A stretch of DNA of 44,693 nucleotides from Fangia hongkongensis FSC776 = DSM 21703 (GCF_000379445.1 NZ_KB902249.1:1-44693), one strand, 5' to 3'; counted from the first letter of the stretch, positions 24,615-34,368 are shown. Numbers and translations are program-made. The notes: generated by a model not told the origin, from the letters alone.

Positions 24615-27209
24615 TTAATTAAGACTTTTAAAGTCTGAATATTCAGAATGTAAGCTCAAATTATGGAAGTCACTATCCATATAGGTTTTAAAGCTTAAAT
24701 ATGAAGTATTAGAAGATTTTTGACTTGGGGTCACCAGCATATTATCGAGCTCGTTATTAAATTGCTCAAGTTTATATTGAGCATTAACTAATTTCTGATC
24801 ATGCGATCGATTACGAAGCGTATCACTTATGACTTGTACTTCATTCTTAACTTTATGCAAATAACGATTGAATAATCCTGTACTTTGAATACTTACATCA
24901 TCATTTATTTTTCTAATAAACTGTCGCGTTGACTTAATCATCATATTTAAGGCTTCAAGGTAGGTTTGTGTCGCTTCTGGCACACAATTGACTGTTTGAT
25001 CATGTAGCCCAAAAACCCTATTTTTATTTTCCTTTCCAAAAGCCTTAAGCAATAGTGCTTCTGGAGTGTAAAGCATTGACATATTTGCCATATGGCTACG
25101 AATTGATTCTGTCACATTCTCCAGTGAACTAGAGACTTTAGTAACAAATGCATCTGTTATACAGTTTCTTAAAAGAATATTATTGTCTATTAACAATTTC
25201 TCTTTGATAAAAATGCGGATTTTTGATTTCGTCTGATTGTCTATTACTTTATTATTGGGCTGAATAAGCCCAATTAACTGTTTTAGTAGTAGCATGTGAT
25301 AAATTACGAATTGCGGAGAATAAATAAGAGGTTGATCAAGACCTTTATTATCACTATTTTTAACCCAATCAGATTGGTCTTGTAATGAAAACAAAAAGGC
25401 AATGGAGTCATTGAGGTAGCGATTAATATTCTGTGAATTTAGAGATAAATCTTTATTGTATGCTGACAAATTTAATAAAGAACGATAGCTGTCATCACCC
25501 CTTAAAATATAATTGGTTTGACTTTCTTTATTCTGCTGTTCATATGCAGCATTTATTTTTTCAGCTTCTTGTTGTAGCTTATCGGCAGATAATTCCCGAA
25601 TTTGTAATAAATCATTGACATTTCCTCCCAGCTCTTGGTAAAAAGAAGTTAGTAACTTGGGAAACTGATAGCCTACTGCTGATAATGACGAAATTTCTAA
25701 TAATTGATCTTTAATTTTATCTTGCAAATAAAATTGCTTATTTAAATGTATGTTTTGCTCCAAATAGTTTTTAGTATTTTCAATGAGTTTTTTCAATTTC
25801 CATACATTTTTGTTATCTAGCATCTTAACTATATCTGCTGTTTGACGTTGAGCAGTTTCAGCAATTGGCTTAATTAGCTTTTCTCCTAGATCTATTTCAA
25901 TCTGCTGGTTGTGACGATATCGCGCAGCATATTCATTAATCCATGACTTACATGAGCCCACCAAAATATTTGCCTTTTGTCTATCAAACCAGTCATGACC
26001 AAAACCGTCACAATGGTTATAATGTTCATTTAGTCTCTCAATATCTTGTTTTGGAGTATCAATGACGTTACTTATATTTTCTTTAAGCCTTGCCGCTTCA
26101 TTGTTAATATTCTCACTAATGCGCTGTAATGATTCTCGAGCTTTGTCCTTACGTACATATCTAAGCTGTTCAATACGTGTGACTGCAAAATAACTGCTTA
26201 CCGTAGAAACTGCTAATGTCACTGCAATCGCTAATAGACTAAAGCCAGCTGAAATCCCCATTGTCGCAACCGCACTTAATGCAATGGCTCCAGCAAGTAG
26301 TCCTGCAACACTTGCTGTTAGATAAGGGTGCGTTGCCAATATGCCAGTTTTATTTGACTGACTAATGAGAAATTGGCTATAACCTTTCAAAACCTCTATC
26401 TGAAGCTGTTGTGTGAAAGACTGCTGATCCCCAGGTCTAAACCATTGCTTAAACCCACGAATTAATAGGTTAGCCTTTTTTGCAGCATCAATCTCTTGAT
26501 TGTTTTGGTGATAAATAGACTGAAATACATTATTGAACCAATAACTAAGATTTTGTAAAAAATAGCTTTCAATATTGGTATTAAGTAAATTAGAGCTAAG
26601 GTTTATTTCATCGTTTTTCAATTTTTTTTTAAAGATTTTTCGCATATTTCCATTAACTCTATGATGTGCGCCATAAAGTAATGCTTCACGAAAATAAAAT
26701 AACTTAACCAATTCATTACTAAGCTCCTTATTGATGTTAAGCACACCACTCTCTTGCAATGCTTTTTGAAACGCATCTGAATCGATTGCTGGCTTACTTT
26801 GTTGCCCTGAAATACCCGGCCATATAGTATAAAACACTTTAGTCACAGCAGCACCAACTGCTAAACTTAGACCAGTTGCAACGATGCTTTTGCCAGACAC
26901 TATAGCGTCAGGAATTGGTAATATATTATTTATTGCATAATTGGTCGCAATACCAGCACCTATGCCAGCACCCGTAGCAAGTGCGACATTTTTAAATCTA
27001 TCGATAATAGAAGGAGATTGTGTAGTATCTTCAAACAGAGTGCTAAAGTCTTGATATAACTTACCTAAATGGAAATTAATTGACTCTGTTTCCACTTCGG
27101 TTTGAGGTAATACATCTGCTGCATTAAACTGAATAGTCATTGTGTTTTTAGTCTGCTGTGCATAATAAGTTTCAACATCTTTCAAAAGCTCATCAACTGT
27201 TTTTAACAT
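24615..27209 (-). CDS. Unknown large protein with hydrophobic hairpins next to the Dot/Icm genes (possible effector or accessory)
   Basis: 864 residues from the ATG at 27209, which has AGGA 6 bases upstream; the frame extends to a TTG at 27269 but the extra 20 residues look non-coding. Seen: hydrophobic segments at about 75-90, 105-128 and a long one at 297-342 (Gly/Ala/Val/Ser-rich, a probable membrane hairpin), then a mostly helical, coiled-coil-prone C-terminal 500 residues rich in Lys, Gln and Asn. No catalytic motif recognised. It is the last gene after dotN on the same strand (170-base gap). It could be a Dot/Icm effector or a transfer-apparatus component; both are inference. Confidence 0.55.
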   Translation of the reverse strand: MLKTVDELLKDVETYYAQQTKNTMTIQFNAADVLPQTEVETESINFHLGKLYQDFSTLFEDTTQSPSIIDRFKNVALATGAGIGAGIATNYAINNILPIPDAIVSGKSIVATGLSLAVGAAVTKVFYTIWPGISGQQSKPAIDSDAFQKALQESGVLNINKELSNELVKLFYFREALLYGAHHRVNGNMRKIFKKKLKNDEINLSSNLLNTNIESYFLQNLSYWFNNVFQSIYHQNNQEIDAAKKANLLIRGFKQWFRPGDQQSFTQQLQIEVLKGYSQFLISQSNKTGILATHPYLTASVAGLLAGAIALSAVATMGISAGFSLLAIAVTLAVSTVSSYFAVTRIEQLRYVRKDKARESLQRISENINNEAARLKENISNVIDTPKQDIERLNEHYNHCDGFGHDWFDRQKANILVGSCKSWINEYAARYRHNQQIEIDLGEKLIKPIAETAQRQTADIVKMLDNKNVWKLKKLIENTKNYLEQNIHLNKQFYLQDKIKDQLLEISSLSAVGYQFPKLLTSFYQELGGNVNDLLQIRELSADKLQQEAEKINAAYEQQNKESQTNYILRGDDSYRSLLNLSAYNKDLSLNSQNINRYLNDSIAFLFSLQDQSDWVKNSDNKGLDQPLIYSPQFVIYHMLLLKQLIGLIQPNNKVIDNQTKSKIRIFIKEKLLIDNNILLRNCITDAFVTKVSSSLENVTESIRSHMANMSMLYTPEALLLKAFGKENKNRVFGLHDQTVNCVPEATQTYLEALNMMIKSTRQFIRKINDDVSIQSTGLFNRYLHKVKNEVQVISDTLRNRSHDQKLVNAQYKLEQFNNELDNMLVTPSQKSSNTSYLSFKTYMDSDFHNLSLHSEYSDFKSLN

Positions 27210-27380
27210 CGTATTTCCTGTAAAAATTTTGATATGTATTACAAAAAAGATACTATAAACATGGTTCAATAAATATTCATTAACTTAATTCAAATTGTAT
27301 TGACATATTTATAATGCACACATGCAAGAACTAACCAATTTTTTCGACCATTCTCAGCAAATAAACTATTTTTGATTTTT

Positions 27381-27938
27381 CTATGCTAAACACTTCAACA
27401 ATTGAATACTTGGCACCCACCGTAATGAATCAACAAATTCACCGTCATTATAGGACACCGCAAAAAGCCCAAGTAAATCGCTAAATTTTGGCTCGATATT
27501 CAATACTTCTTTGATCTGCTGGGTAAAACTCATCAACTCAGAAATTGCCTCAGTGATTTCAAAAACATTTTTTTTTTGCTTTAACTCATTTGCCCATCCT
27601 TGATACAAACCATTAAGTGTTACCTGTGAAATACTTGGTAGATAAATAATCCCTTGCTCATCAAAGCTCCAAGCCGGATCATCTAGCATTTGAATGTGCG
27701 CGCATAAATGACAGGCTAATGCTAAGTTCTTGAGTGTGTTAACATTGTAATCAAGATCCTTATTCACAATATGCAAATTCTTTGTTTCAGTTGAGCCACA
27801 AAATTGACAATATGTCGTTTCGCTGCATAATTCCTCTTTGATTGTAATATAGTTTTCATGATTTTGACGCGCGTAAAATTCAATGAAGTTACCACTTTTA
27901 GCGCTTAATTTTAGTGGCAAAAGAACGTGTGATTCCAT
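27381..27938 (-). CDS. dotN: DotN/IcmJ, coupling-complex zinc protein
   Basis: 185 residues (L. pneumophila IcmJ is about 208). Cys pairs C44-x-x-C47 and C76-x-x-C79 fit the HNH-like zinc site, and the motifs TYCQFCGSTETKNLHIVNKD, NLALACHLCAHIQ and GIIYLPSISQVTLNGL match IcmJ (YTCQFCG, LVTACCFCAQCF, GTLIYLPELTQAELNSL). DotN binds the DotL C-terminal part in the type IV coupling complex of Dot/Icm systems. It is not found in IncI conjugation systems, so this locus is of the effector-translocation type. The last clear Dot/Icm gene of the block. Confidence 0.85.
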   Translation of the reverse strand: MESHVLLPLKLSAKSGNFIEFYARQNHENYITIKEELCSETTYCQFCGSTETKNLHIVNKDLDYNVNTLKNLALACHLCAHIQMLDDPAWSFDEQGIIYLPSISQVTLNGLYQGWANELKQKKNVFEITEAISELMSFTQQIKEVLNIEPKFSDLLGLFAVSYNDGEFVDSLRWVPSIQLLKCLA

Positions 27939-28001
27939 TGTTTTATTTATTTTCCTCTTGCTGTTTTTCTGATTTTTAACTTTTGGAATGCTCTGAATAA
28001 C

Positions 28002-29063
28002 CTATTTATATACATATATCTCTTGTTGTAATGCCTCTATTGCTGTTTTAACCATCGGGTTGGGGATTTTGATATTGAGCATTTTTTCCGCCTGCCAATG
28101 TGCGGTGATTGCTGCAGCTTCAGTAAAAACCGCTTCTCTGCCAACATTATTTAGAGCATACCACAGGGTTCTATCCTCCTTTTTTAACCACAAAAAAGAT
28201 GCATTTGGGACAATACCACCTTTACGTGCATACTCCAGTAATCCGCATAACAACGTGCTATTATAGTGGTGCTTTGTTACTATTGATCTGACCTTTTCTA
28301 CATGCTCATACCGTCTAATACTTGATTCTACTGCACTCAATAATTTTTTTTTGACATGATATTTATCTAGCCAACGATTACTCATATGCCATTGTGTCGC
28401 ACACTGCAAAATACGTCGTCCCAATTTGCGATTATCTGCGACAAAAGCGATTAAACTTGCATATAAGATATATAAAGCTTTTGAACTGACGAGTTCACCA
28501 CTGCCAACCTTACCAAGCTGACGACATAACACACCATAACTTTTATGAATATCTAGCTGTTTATCATGACTTAGCAAATTATGTTTTTTAATAAAATCAA
28601 TGGGTGACAACGCCATGCTGAAATCACCCTTCATCAAATCTTTGTGTTGAGTTTCTGGCAAATAGACATCAGGAAAAGATTTTTGCATCTGTTGAGATAG
28701 TGTTCGCATAGAATAACTGCTTTTATACCTACGAACGGGATGACACAGTAATAAAAAAAGCCCTATTACAACACTTAAGGTACACAATAATTTCTTGCTT
28801 ATTTCTCCAGTAATCAATGCCAGATATTTCATATCTTCTAACGATACTCTGTACTGTGATATGTGATTGCACCAATTCATTAGTAATTGATATTTGTGAT
28901 TGAATAAAATAATTAAACTTAGCTCAAACTTTTTGATGGCAAACACGATATTGACAATATATTGATGAAATACAAAATATACGATTAGGGTTACTCCCAA
29001 ACATAGTGCAATCACATAAAAAACGCCCATTTCAGAATGATCACTTGTTTGCTGCTGACTCAT
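28002..29063 (-). CDS. dotM: DotM/IcmP, coupling-complex membrane protein
   Basis: 353 residues from the ATG at 29063, where GGGGGAG lies close upstream; the frame extends to 29087. Two N-terminal membrane segments (about 13-35 and 90-108), then a soluble domain with LWYALNNVGREAVFTEAAAITAHWQAEKM, a very close match to the DotM signature (LWYALNNVGRQ, then AHWLAEK). DotM binds DotL and reads acidic effector signals. Overlaps the IcmS-like gene by 23 bases. Confidence 0.88.
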   Translation of the reverse strand: MSQQQTSDHSEMGVFYVIALCLGVTLIVYFVFHQYIVNIVFAIKKFELSLIILFNHKYQLLMNWCNHISQYRVSLEDMKYLALITGEISKKLLCTLSVVIGLFLLLCHPVRRYKSSYSMRTLSQQMQKSFPDVYLPETQHKDLMKGDFSMALSPIDFIKKHNLLSHDKQLDIHKSYGVLCRQLGKVGSGELVSSKALYILYASLIAFVADNRKLGRRILQCATQWHMSNRWLDKYHVKKKLLSAVESSIRRYEHVEKVRSIVTKHHYNSTLLCGLLEYARKGGIVPNASFLWLKKEDRTLWYALNNVGREAVFTEAAAITAHWQAEKMLNIKIPNPMVKTAIEALQQEIYVYK

Positions 29064-29349
29064 AAACTCCCCCAAGCACACTATCAACCGCTAATATGTT
29101 TCCATCACATAAACTTAAAGCCTGATCAAAAATGAACAGTAATTGAATTAGATCATAGTTCTCCTCATTGACTCCAACTATCGACTCCTCAAAAATATAG
29201 TGATAAAGGTCTTCCGCCTGCGTAATTAGTAGATTAAGCAACGTGGTCTTACAATTTAACTTATCAAATGCTTTCTCGTGTCCACTTTCAATGCAAGTAA
29301 CTCCTTTTTCTATCAGCATTTTATCTAAAAGATTACTTAAGGGTATCAT
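29041..29349 (-). CDS. IcmS-like small protein between dotL and dotM
   Basis: 102 residues from the ATG at 29349 (GGGG 9 bases before it); another ATG lies at 29364. Its length is close to IcmS (114). Remembered alignment with L. pneumophila IcmS: KAFDKLNCKTTLLNLLITQAEDLY here against SFDEVFSETGLLPAIAKRADQL there, sharing FD, T-x-LL and A-x-DL, with LLFIFDQALSLCDGN and DSVLGG towards the end. IcmS, with IcmW, is an adaptor that recruits effectors to the DotL C-terminus. The place between dotL and dotM supports this. Similarity is low, so treat it as a candidate; no IcmW is visible in the window. Confidence 0.45.
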   Translation of the reverse strand: MIPLSNLLDKMLIEKGVTCIESGHEKAFDKLNCKTTLLNLLITQAEDLYHYIFEESIVGVNEENYDLIQLLFIFDQALSLCDGNILAVDSVLGGVYESAANK

Positions 29350-31732
29350 TGCCAAATACCCCATTAAGCGAACGGGTTAATTTTTCATGTAGTCTTTTAC
29401 GACCCGTGCTTTTTTTTATTTTCAAATAATACTGTCCCAGTTTTAACACTTTTTGCTCCTTTTCCTGCGCTTTCGCTTTCGCCAAACGCATATTTCTACC
29501 ATGCATAATATTGAGGGTATAAATCAAGCTAGATAGCCTTTGTATATCTAACAATCTATGAGATCCCTCACCCTTATCATCAGAGGAAACTAAGGAAGTT
29601 AAGATGTTTTTATCCTCTGATTTCTCAGTACTTATAAAGGATGAATCAATCTGCATTTTTGTCCTAGTTTCTAGTGTATTCCCTTCGGCTAACTCTTCGT
29701 CAACAGTAGACGTTATCAAATTAGTCGATATCGCATCAAGCTGTGTATAGCTCACCTGATCCTCTCTTTGAACATTTTCAAGATTTTCATGCCGAATTTC
29801 TGCTATTTCTTCATCGCTATTACTGTTTTGCAATAAAGCCTGTGATAAGCGTCTTGAACTGATTGGTACTGAGTCTTGAATTATCGGATATTGGTCATGC
29901 TTATTGGCAAATTGATAACATTGCAGAAAACCATTAGTGAGTGACTCCAACTTTAAAAACCTATTTAAGCGTATCGCACTGGTTTTAGGCGGTGCGGCAT
30001 AAAACATTTTAGTGCGGTAGATACCCGATTGGAAGAACACATGTGCCTCACCCGGCAGTTGATCTTTTAAATCCATTAGATCCAATCTTGATCTTTTCTC
30101 AATCGTTGCTTCCTTGGTATCTTGATAACCATATGCCTGTCCATTACTGCCCATGTTGTAACTTTTGGCAACAGAAACATAAGCCTCTCCTGCTGTTTTA
30201 TTGAAAAACTCCCAGGTCTCTGTTGGGTCCTCCAACTTCATGCATACTTTGATATTTGTATTAGCAAAGATCGATGCCGCTTCTTCTTTGGATGCTTTTT
30301 GAAAGGCAGGGATATCTTGTCCGGCAAAAACAACCGAAAACCCTAAGGATCTTGCCTGTGCTGGAACCACCGCAAAACCTTCAACCGCATAGTAACCATA
30401 CTCGTCTAAAATGCACAAAAATGGTGTTTCTGCATTAGATGGTTTTGACTCAATGACCTCCTTGTAATCACCTTGAATTCTACTGCCTAAGCCTGAAGCA
30501 AGCATTGCCTTTAATGAAGCAATAATTAGCTTTCCTAAGTTTGCTAATTCATCTGGGGATTTCTCCAAAGCCGGCAATAACACAACCAATATACGCCGAT
30601 TGAGCACTACATCCTTGAAGTTAACTTCAGCCAAGTTGGTACGCATAATATGTGCATAAACATCGGCAAGCGAACCAAATATTCGCGTTAACTGCATCGT
30701 AATATAGCCATGTTGCTCATAAGTCTTGTCTGACTGTTTGCCGACATTTTTTTTCTGGTAACCTGGTAATGTCCCTAGATAGTTATAAAGCGGTGACAAT
30801 ACCTCTTTTGGTAAAGTTTCTTGAATGTAAATCTCATGCTCATCCTGATCAATCGCAACCTTATTTTGCAGTAGGTTTTCCAATACATCCAAACTAAAAT
30901 ATTTGCGAATTAATTCTGAATCTAGATTAAAATATGCCTGATCACGCAAATAGACTAAAACACGCATTAATGCCTCAACAAAAGAAATCGCACGCCCTTT
31001 CCACATATCACCATCCCCCCCTTGTTTTGATGACCCCATCATACTCACCACCAATTGTGACAACATACTCGATGAGCCAATGGCAAAGGGGTTCAATGTA
31101 TTTGAAAGTGCTTCTTGCTGTGGACCGATAATATCTTCAGCGCCGGTCATATAGTTAACCACTAAAAGATCGTCTTCACGCCCCATTGATCTGGCCATTG
31201 AAAAAACCTGTGCAAAAAGGCTATTATCCCCCTTGCCATCAACATAGATAAATCCACTGCCTTGTATCAAAGCATTATATGCAATCGATAATAACGATTG
31301 CGTCTTACCACTTCCTGTTGTGCCTAAAATTAATGCGTGTGTCTGCATATCCTGACTTGAAAACCACACCTCGTGTTTCGTGCCTTTTTCATTAGCAAAA
31401 AAATACAGACCATTGGCTTTTTGCGGCTTATGATTCTTAGGATCTTTGTTAGAGACATCTAAATGCTTGGCACCCATCGGCAATCGAACTGGCAGGCGTG
31501 GTAATTGCCAAAACGCATTCCAAAAGATGAGCAAAACCAGCAAGAACAGTAAATCATTAATCAGTGGAAAACATAAGATCAAAATACTGCATACGCCGAT
31601 CAGTGTCACACTCCCCATGAGTGAGGTACAAAAATCATAGGTTCTGCGCAAAAAGGGTCTTGTGTCACGAATAGACATGCTCGGCGTTGATTCTTGCTCC
31701 CTTGACAATCCTCTGTATCTCATTGTTTTCAT
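29333..31732 (-). CDS. dotL: DotL/IcmO, type IV coupling protein ATPase
   Basis: 799 residues (about 783 in L. pneumophila). Two N-terminal membrane segments (about 38-57 and 60-78), then the T4CP ATPase domain with Walker A GTTGSGKT (137-144), YVDGKGDNSLFAQVFSMARSMGREDDLLVVNYM, and Walker B LCILDEYGYYAV (about 440). C-terminal 200 residues (from about 600) are charged and low in complexity, the part that in DotL recruits DotN and IcmS/W. Overlaps the icmT stop by 4 bases and the next gene by about 17. Confidence 0.92.
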   Translation of the reverse strand: MKTMRYRGLSREQESTPSMSIRDTRPFLRRTYDFCTSLMGSVTLIGVCSILILCFPLINDLLFLLVLLIFWNAFWQLPRLPVRLPMGAKHLDVSNKDPKNHKPQKANGLYFFANEKGTKHEVWFSSQDMQTHALILGTTGSGKTQSLLSIAYNALIQGSGFIYVDGKGDNSLFAQVFSMARSMGREDDLLVVNYMTGAEDIIGPQQEALSNTLNPFAIGSSSMLSQLVVSMMGSSKQGGDGDMWKGRAISFVEALMRVLVYLRDQAYFNLDSELIRKYFSLDVLENLLQNKVAIDQDEHEIYIQETLPKEVLSPLYNYLGTLPGYQKKNVGKQSDKTYEQHGYITMQLTRIFGSLADVYAHIMRTNLAEVNFKDVVLNRRILVVLLPALEKSPDELANLGKLIIASLKAMLASGLGSRIQGDYKEVIESKPSNAETPFLCILDEYGYYAVEGFAVVPAQARSLGFSVVFAGQDIPAFQKASKEEAASIFANTNIKVCMKLEDPTETWEFFNKTAGEAYVSVAKSYNMGSNGQAYGYQDTKEATIEKRSRLDLMDLKDQLPGEAHVFFQSGIYRTKMFYAAPPKTSAIRLNRFLKLESLTNGFLQCYQFANKHDQYPIIQDSVPISSRRLSQALLQNSNSDEEIAEIRHENLENVQREDQVSYTQLDAISTNLITSTVDEELAEGNTLETRTKMQIDSSFISTEKSEDKNILTSLVSSDDKGEGSHRLLDIQRLSSLIYTLNIMHGRNMRLAKAKAQEKEQKVLKLGQYYLKIKKSTGRKRLHEKLTRSLNGVFGNDTLK

Positions 31733-31974
31733 CTTCTATGTACTATTTTTTCTCTACCTACGATAAGCTCTCTAAGCAACTGTAAAAAGTCCTTTATGTT
31801 GAGTTTAAAGTAATTTAAAACAATCAAAATCATGGCAACCACAGCACATAGACACACCGTCCATAGCCGAAAATGAAATAGACATAATACAATTGGAATA
31901 AAAACTTGCGCATCTATCACAAAAAATTTTGGTGTTCGTGCTGAATCACGCCAATGTGCATCTAAATTGCTCAT
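31729..31974 (-). CDS. icmT: IcmT, small Dot/Icm membrane protein
   Basis: 81 residues (86 in L. pneumophila). AHWRDSARTPKFFVIDAQVFIP and RLWTVCLCAVVAMILIVLNYF match the IcmT signature (AHWRDTARPVRFFxVDAxxxFP, then IWT). Two membrane segments at about 22-35 and 38-55. IcmT is needed for Dot/Icm function; the IncI plasmid homologue is TraK. ATGA overlap with dotL; 10 bases after dotB. Confidence 0.88.
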   Translation of the reverse strand: MSNLDAHWRDSARTPKFFVIDAQVFIPIVLCLFHFRLWTVCLCAVVAMILIVLNYFKLNIKDFLQLLRELIVGREKIVHRR

Positions 31975-31984
31975 TACTACTTAC

Positions 31985-33097
31985 CTAATGTATACTATGT
32001 TTTGATAAATTAGGACTCAATAAATGGTCCTGTTGGTATAACTGTTTAAGATGTTCATCTATATTGGTTTTATCTTGCCGCATCATTTCGTTTATTACTT
32101 GCGCAAATTGATGCTCTGGCGTCTCAAGCAATGTTTTTACTTTGTCATCTGAGAATAACAAATACTCTCTTAATGCCACTCGCCCACCTTTTTGACTTGG
32201 TATTAAGTTCTGCCAGATAATGGCTTTCAGCGTACACAATAAATCATATTTGATTGTCCTTTGGTGTTCTTTTGGAAAAAGCATCAAGCCTCGCTGGAAC
32301 GCTTCTGCAACACTTTTGCTATGTAAAGTTGTATACACTGCATGCCCTGTTAGAGCTGCCTCGATCACCGCTGAAAACGTATCTTGATCGCGAGACTCTC
32401 CAACCATAATCGCCGTTGGCGTTCTACGCATGGCATTTCTTACGGCATAAGCATAATTGGGTAACTGCCGCGGCAATTCCGATTGACTGACACTGGCAGG
32501 CACTGGCATCTCCTCATCAACAAAGTAAAGGTATTCAATGGGTGACTCCATGGTAATTAACTTTTCACCATATAAATTCCTAGATAGTCGATGTTGCAAC
32601 ATCGAAGATAATAAGGTTGATTTACCTGAGCCTGTTGCACCACATACGATCACAATACCATCATGCACTAAACTTAAATCATACAGATCATCTGTGACAC
32701 TTAATTTATTTAAGGGTGGCGGACAAGCAGGCAAAATACGTAGTGATAATTGCAAGCCCGAAGCATTGGCACTGTGACAAGCCGTAATATTGACGCGAAA
32801 TCTTACCCTTTGCCTTTGTTTCATCAGTAATGTATAGCTAAAATCCAGATCACTACCACTTAACACTTTTGCTACAGCATTACTGCCATAAAGCAAGTTG
32901 GCTACATTCTCAACTTCGTTATAGGTTAATGTACGTTTGGTCAATGACATCGCCAAACCATCTTTATTTGCAATAACACGCGCACCTGTTTGTAAAGTAA
33001 TATCAGAACAATTTGCCAAATAACACTGCTCCAATATGTGGTAATAATCCTGCTCTATTAGATAAGATGGCTCTTGGTGAAATATACTAAGTGTCAT
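31985..33097 (-). CDS. dotB: DotB, AAA+ secretion ATPase
   Basis: 370 residues (377 in L. pneumophila). N-terminal PAS-like domain with SDITLQTG, then the PilT/VirB11-like ATPase: Walker A GATGSGKST (153-161), TMESPIEYLY (Asp-box region, 182-191), Walker B TAIMVGESRDQDTF (228-241) and His box GHAVYTTLHSKSVAEAFQR. A cytoplasmic hexamer that docks on the Dot/Icm complex. Overlaps dotC by 4 bases. Confidence 0.93.
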   Translation of the reverse strand: MTLSIFHQEPSYLIEQDYYHILEQCYLANCSDITLQTGARVIANKDGLAMSLTKRTLTYNEVENVANLLYGSNAVAKVLSGSDLDFSYTLLMKQRQRVRFRVNITACHSANASGLQLSLRILPACPPPLNKLSVTDDLYDLSLVHDGIVIVCGATGSGKSTLLSSMLQHRLSRNLYGEKLITMESPIEYLYFVDEEMPVPASVSQSELPRQLPNYAYAVRNAMRRTPTAIMVGESRDQDTFSAVIEAALTGHAVYTTLHSKSVAEAFQRGLMLFPKEHQRTIKYDLLCTLKAIIWQNLIPSQKGGRVALREYLLFSDDKVKTLLETPEHQFAQVINEMMRQDKTNIDEHLKQLYQQDHLLSPNLSKHSIH

Positions 33098-33840
33098 GAT
33101 TTATGTGTCCCTTGGAGTACGGGTTGCCATAGACTGCTATTGATCTGAAATTGAGGTAATAATTTTAGCTGGTAGCTTTGGTTATTAATCACCAGTTTAT
33201 TATTGTTCCCTGTAATCCCATAATCATGCTTCTTAACATAGGGTTGTGATATCTTGTGCTCTAGTACCAAACGACGGTAAAGCAGCATTCCATTAAAATC
33301 ACGATTGAGTTTGCTGATATCTTGTTTAAAGATATCAATGCCTTGCTCATACCCTCTTTGCCAACCAATTTGAATGATCTTTTTCCAAAAATCCTGCTCC
33401 TTTTGATTGCCTGGTAAAACTGATTTGTCCGGCATCTCAGGTTTTGCATAATTCATCCATAAGTAATCGCGCCACGTTGGCACCACGGTCACAAACTTTG
33501 ATTGTTTGACAATTTGATAGACTTCAGCACCCGCTTTAATCGACAACCTATCTGGTGACAACTGCGAAACATTATAAGCAGATTGGATAACTGGTGGCAG
33601 TACATGATTAGGCAATAACAAATCATTGAAGTTATATGCCTGATATAAAATACCAGATAGCGTTTGTAATCTGGCATTAACTGTTTGAGATACCCGATAC
33701 AGTGCCATTTGTGAACTTAACGCCAAGGCAGCTTCTTTTAGTGCTTGCTGTCTGATGGTTAGATCATCTTTAGCGTATATTGCCGTCGTGCCATTTGATT
33801 TATTTAAATTCTCTATATTTACAAGTGAGTCTGCTATCAT
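33094..33840 (-). CDS. dotC: DotC, outer-membrane component lacking its lipoprotein signal
   Basis: 248 residues (about 303 in L. pneumophila). Close match throughout the middle and C-terminus: LKEAALALSSQMALYRVSQTVNARL, FNDLLLPNHVLPPVIQSAYN, VVPTWRDYLWMNYAKPEMPD, DFNGMLLYRRLVLEHKISQPYVKKHDYGITG. DotC and DotD are outer-membrane lipoproteins that assemble DotH. Here the N-terminus has no signal peptide or lipobox, and an in-frame TAA at 33846-33844 just upstream rules out an extended start. The gene follows dotD with TAATG. Either the N-terminus was lost or export uses another route. Confidence 0.85.
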   Translation of the reverse strand: MIADSLVNIENLNKSNGTTAIYAKDDLTIRQQALKEAALALSSQMALYRVSQTVNARLQTLSGILYQAYNFNDLLLPNHVLPPVIQSAYNVSQLSPDRLSIKAGAEVYQIVKQSKFVTVVPTWRDYLWMNYAKPEMPDKSVLPGNQKEQDFWKKIIQIGWQRGYEQGIDIFKQDISKLNRDFNGMLLYRRLVLEHKISQPYVKKHDYGITGNNNKLVINNQSYQLKLLPQFQINSSLWQPVLQGTHKS

Positions 33841-34343
33841 TAGTTAAGATACCTTATACTGATTACGCGCACTTTAGTGTTGATTGAAAGTACTGCTTTT
33901 GCTTTCGCTTGCACAGCAATATTTGTCAAAATATTTAATGCTGAGTTATTCAAAGGGGTATTTAAATTACCCAATAAAATCACAATTGGAAACAATGGCT
34001 GTTTACCAAAGGTCTCAACTTTGTAGCCAACGGAATCGGCAATTTGTTTTAATAGCGGCTCAATAGGTCCATACCAAGTAATGGATAAATCTTTGCTTAA
34101 ATCCTCAGATTTTACTTGCTTAAATGGCATTTTTGGCTGCCCATATTTACTAAGTTCAATTGCATTTAAGTTTTCTAATGAATGTTGTATCGATGAGGTT
34201 GATACCTTGATTTGATTTAAAATCACTTTGTTCAAATACTCATCTTGCTGCGCAGTTTTTAAATTGCTCGTACCAGCACAACCTGATAACCATAAACAAG
34301 CTGGTAAAGCCATGATGGCAAATAATTTATCTACGATATACAT
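33840..34343 (-). CDS. dotD: DotD, outer-membrane lipoprotein
   Basis: 167 residues (163 in L. pneumophila). Lipoprotein signal DKLFAIMALPACLWLSGC with lipobox cysteine at 22. C-terminal domain with ITWYGPIEPLLKQIADSVGYKVETFGKQP, then PIVILLGNLNTPL, and a final AKAVLSINTKVRVISIRY, the DotD secretin-N0-like fold. Works with DotC and DotH in the core complex. TAATG with dotC. Confidence 0.88.
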   Translation of the reverse strand: MYIVDKLFAIMALPACLWLSGCAGTSNLKTAQQDEYLNKVILNQIKVSTSSIQHSLENLNAIELSKYGQPKMPFKQVKSEDLSKDLSITWYGPIEPLLKQIADSVGYKVETFGKQPLFPIVILLGNLNTPLNNSALNILTNIAVQAKAKAVLSINTKVRVISIRYLN

Positions 34344-34368
34344 TTTTATTTGTTATCCATCATCAAAT

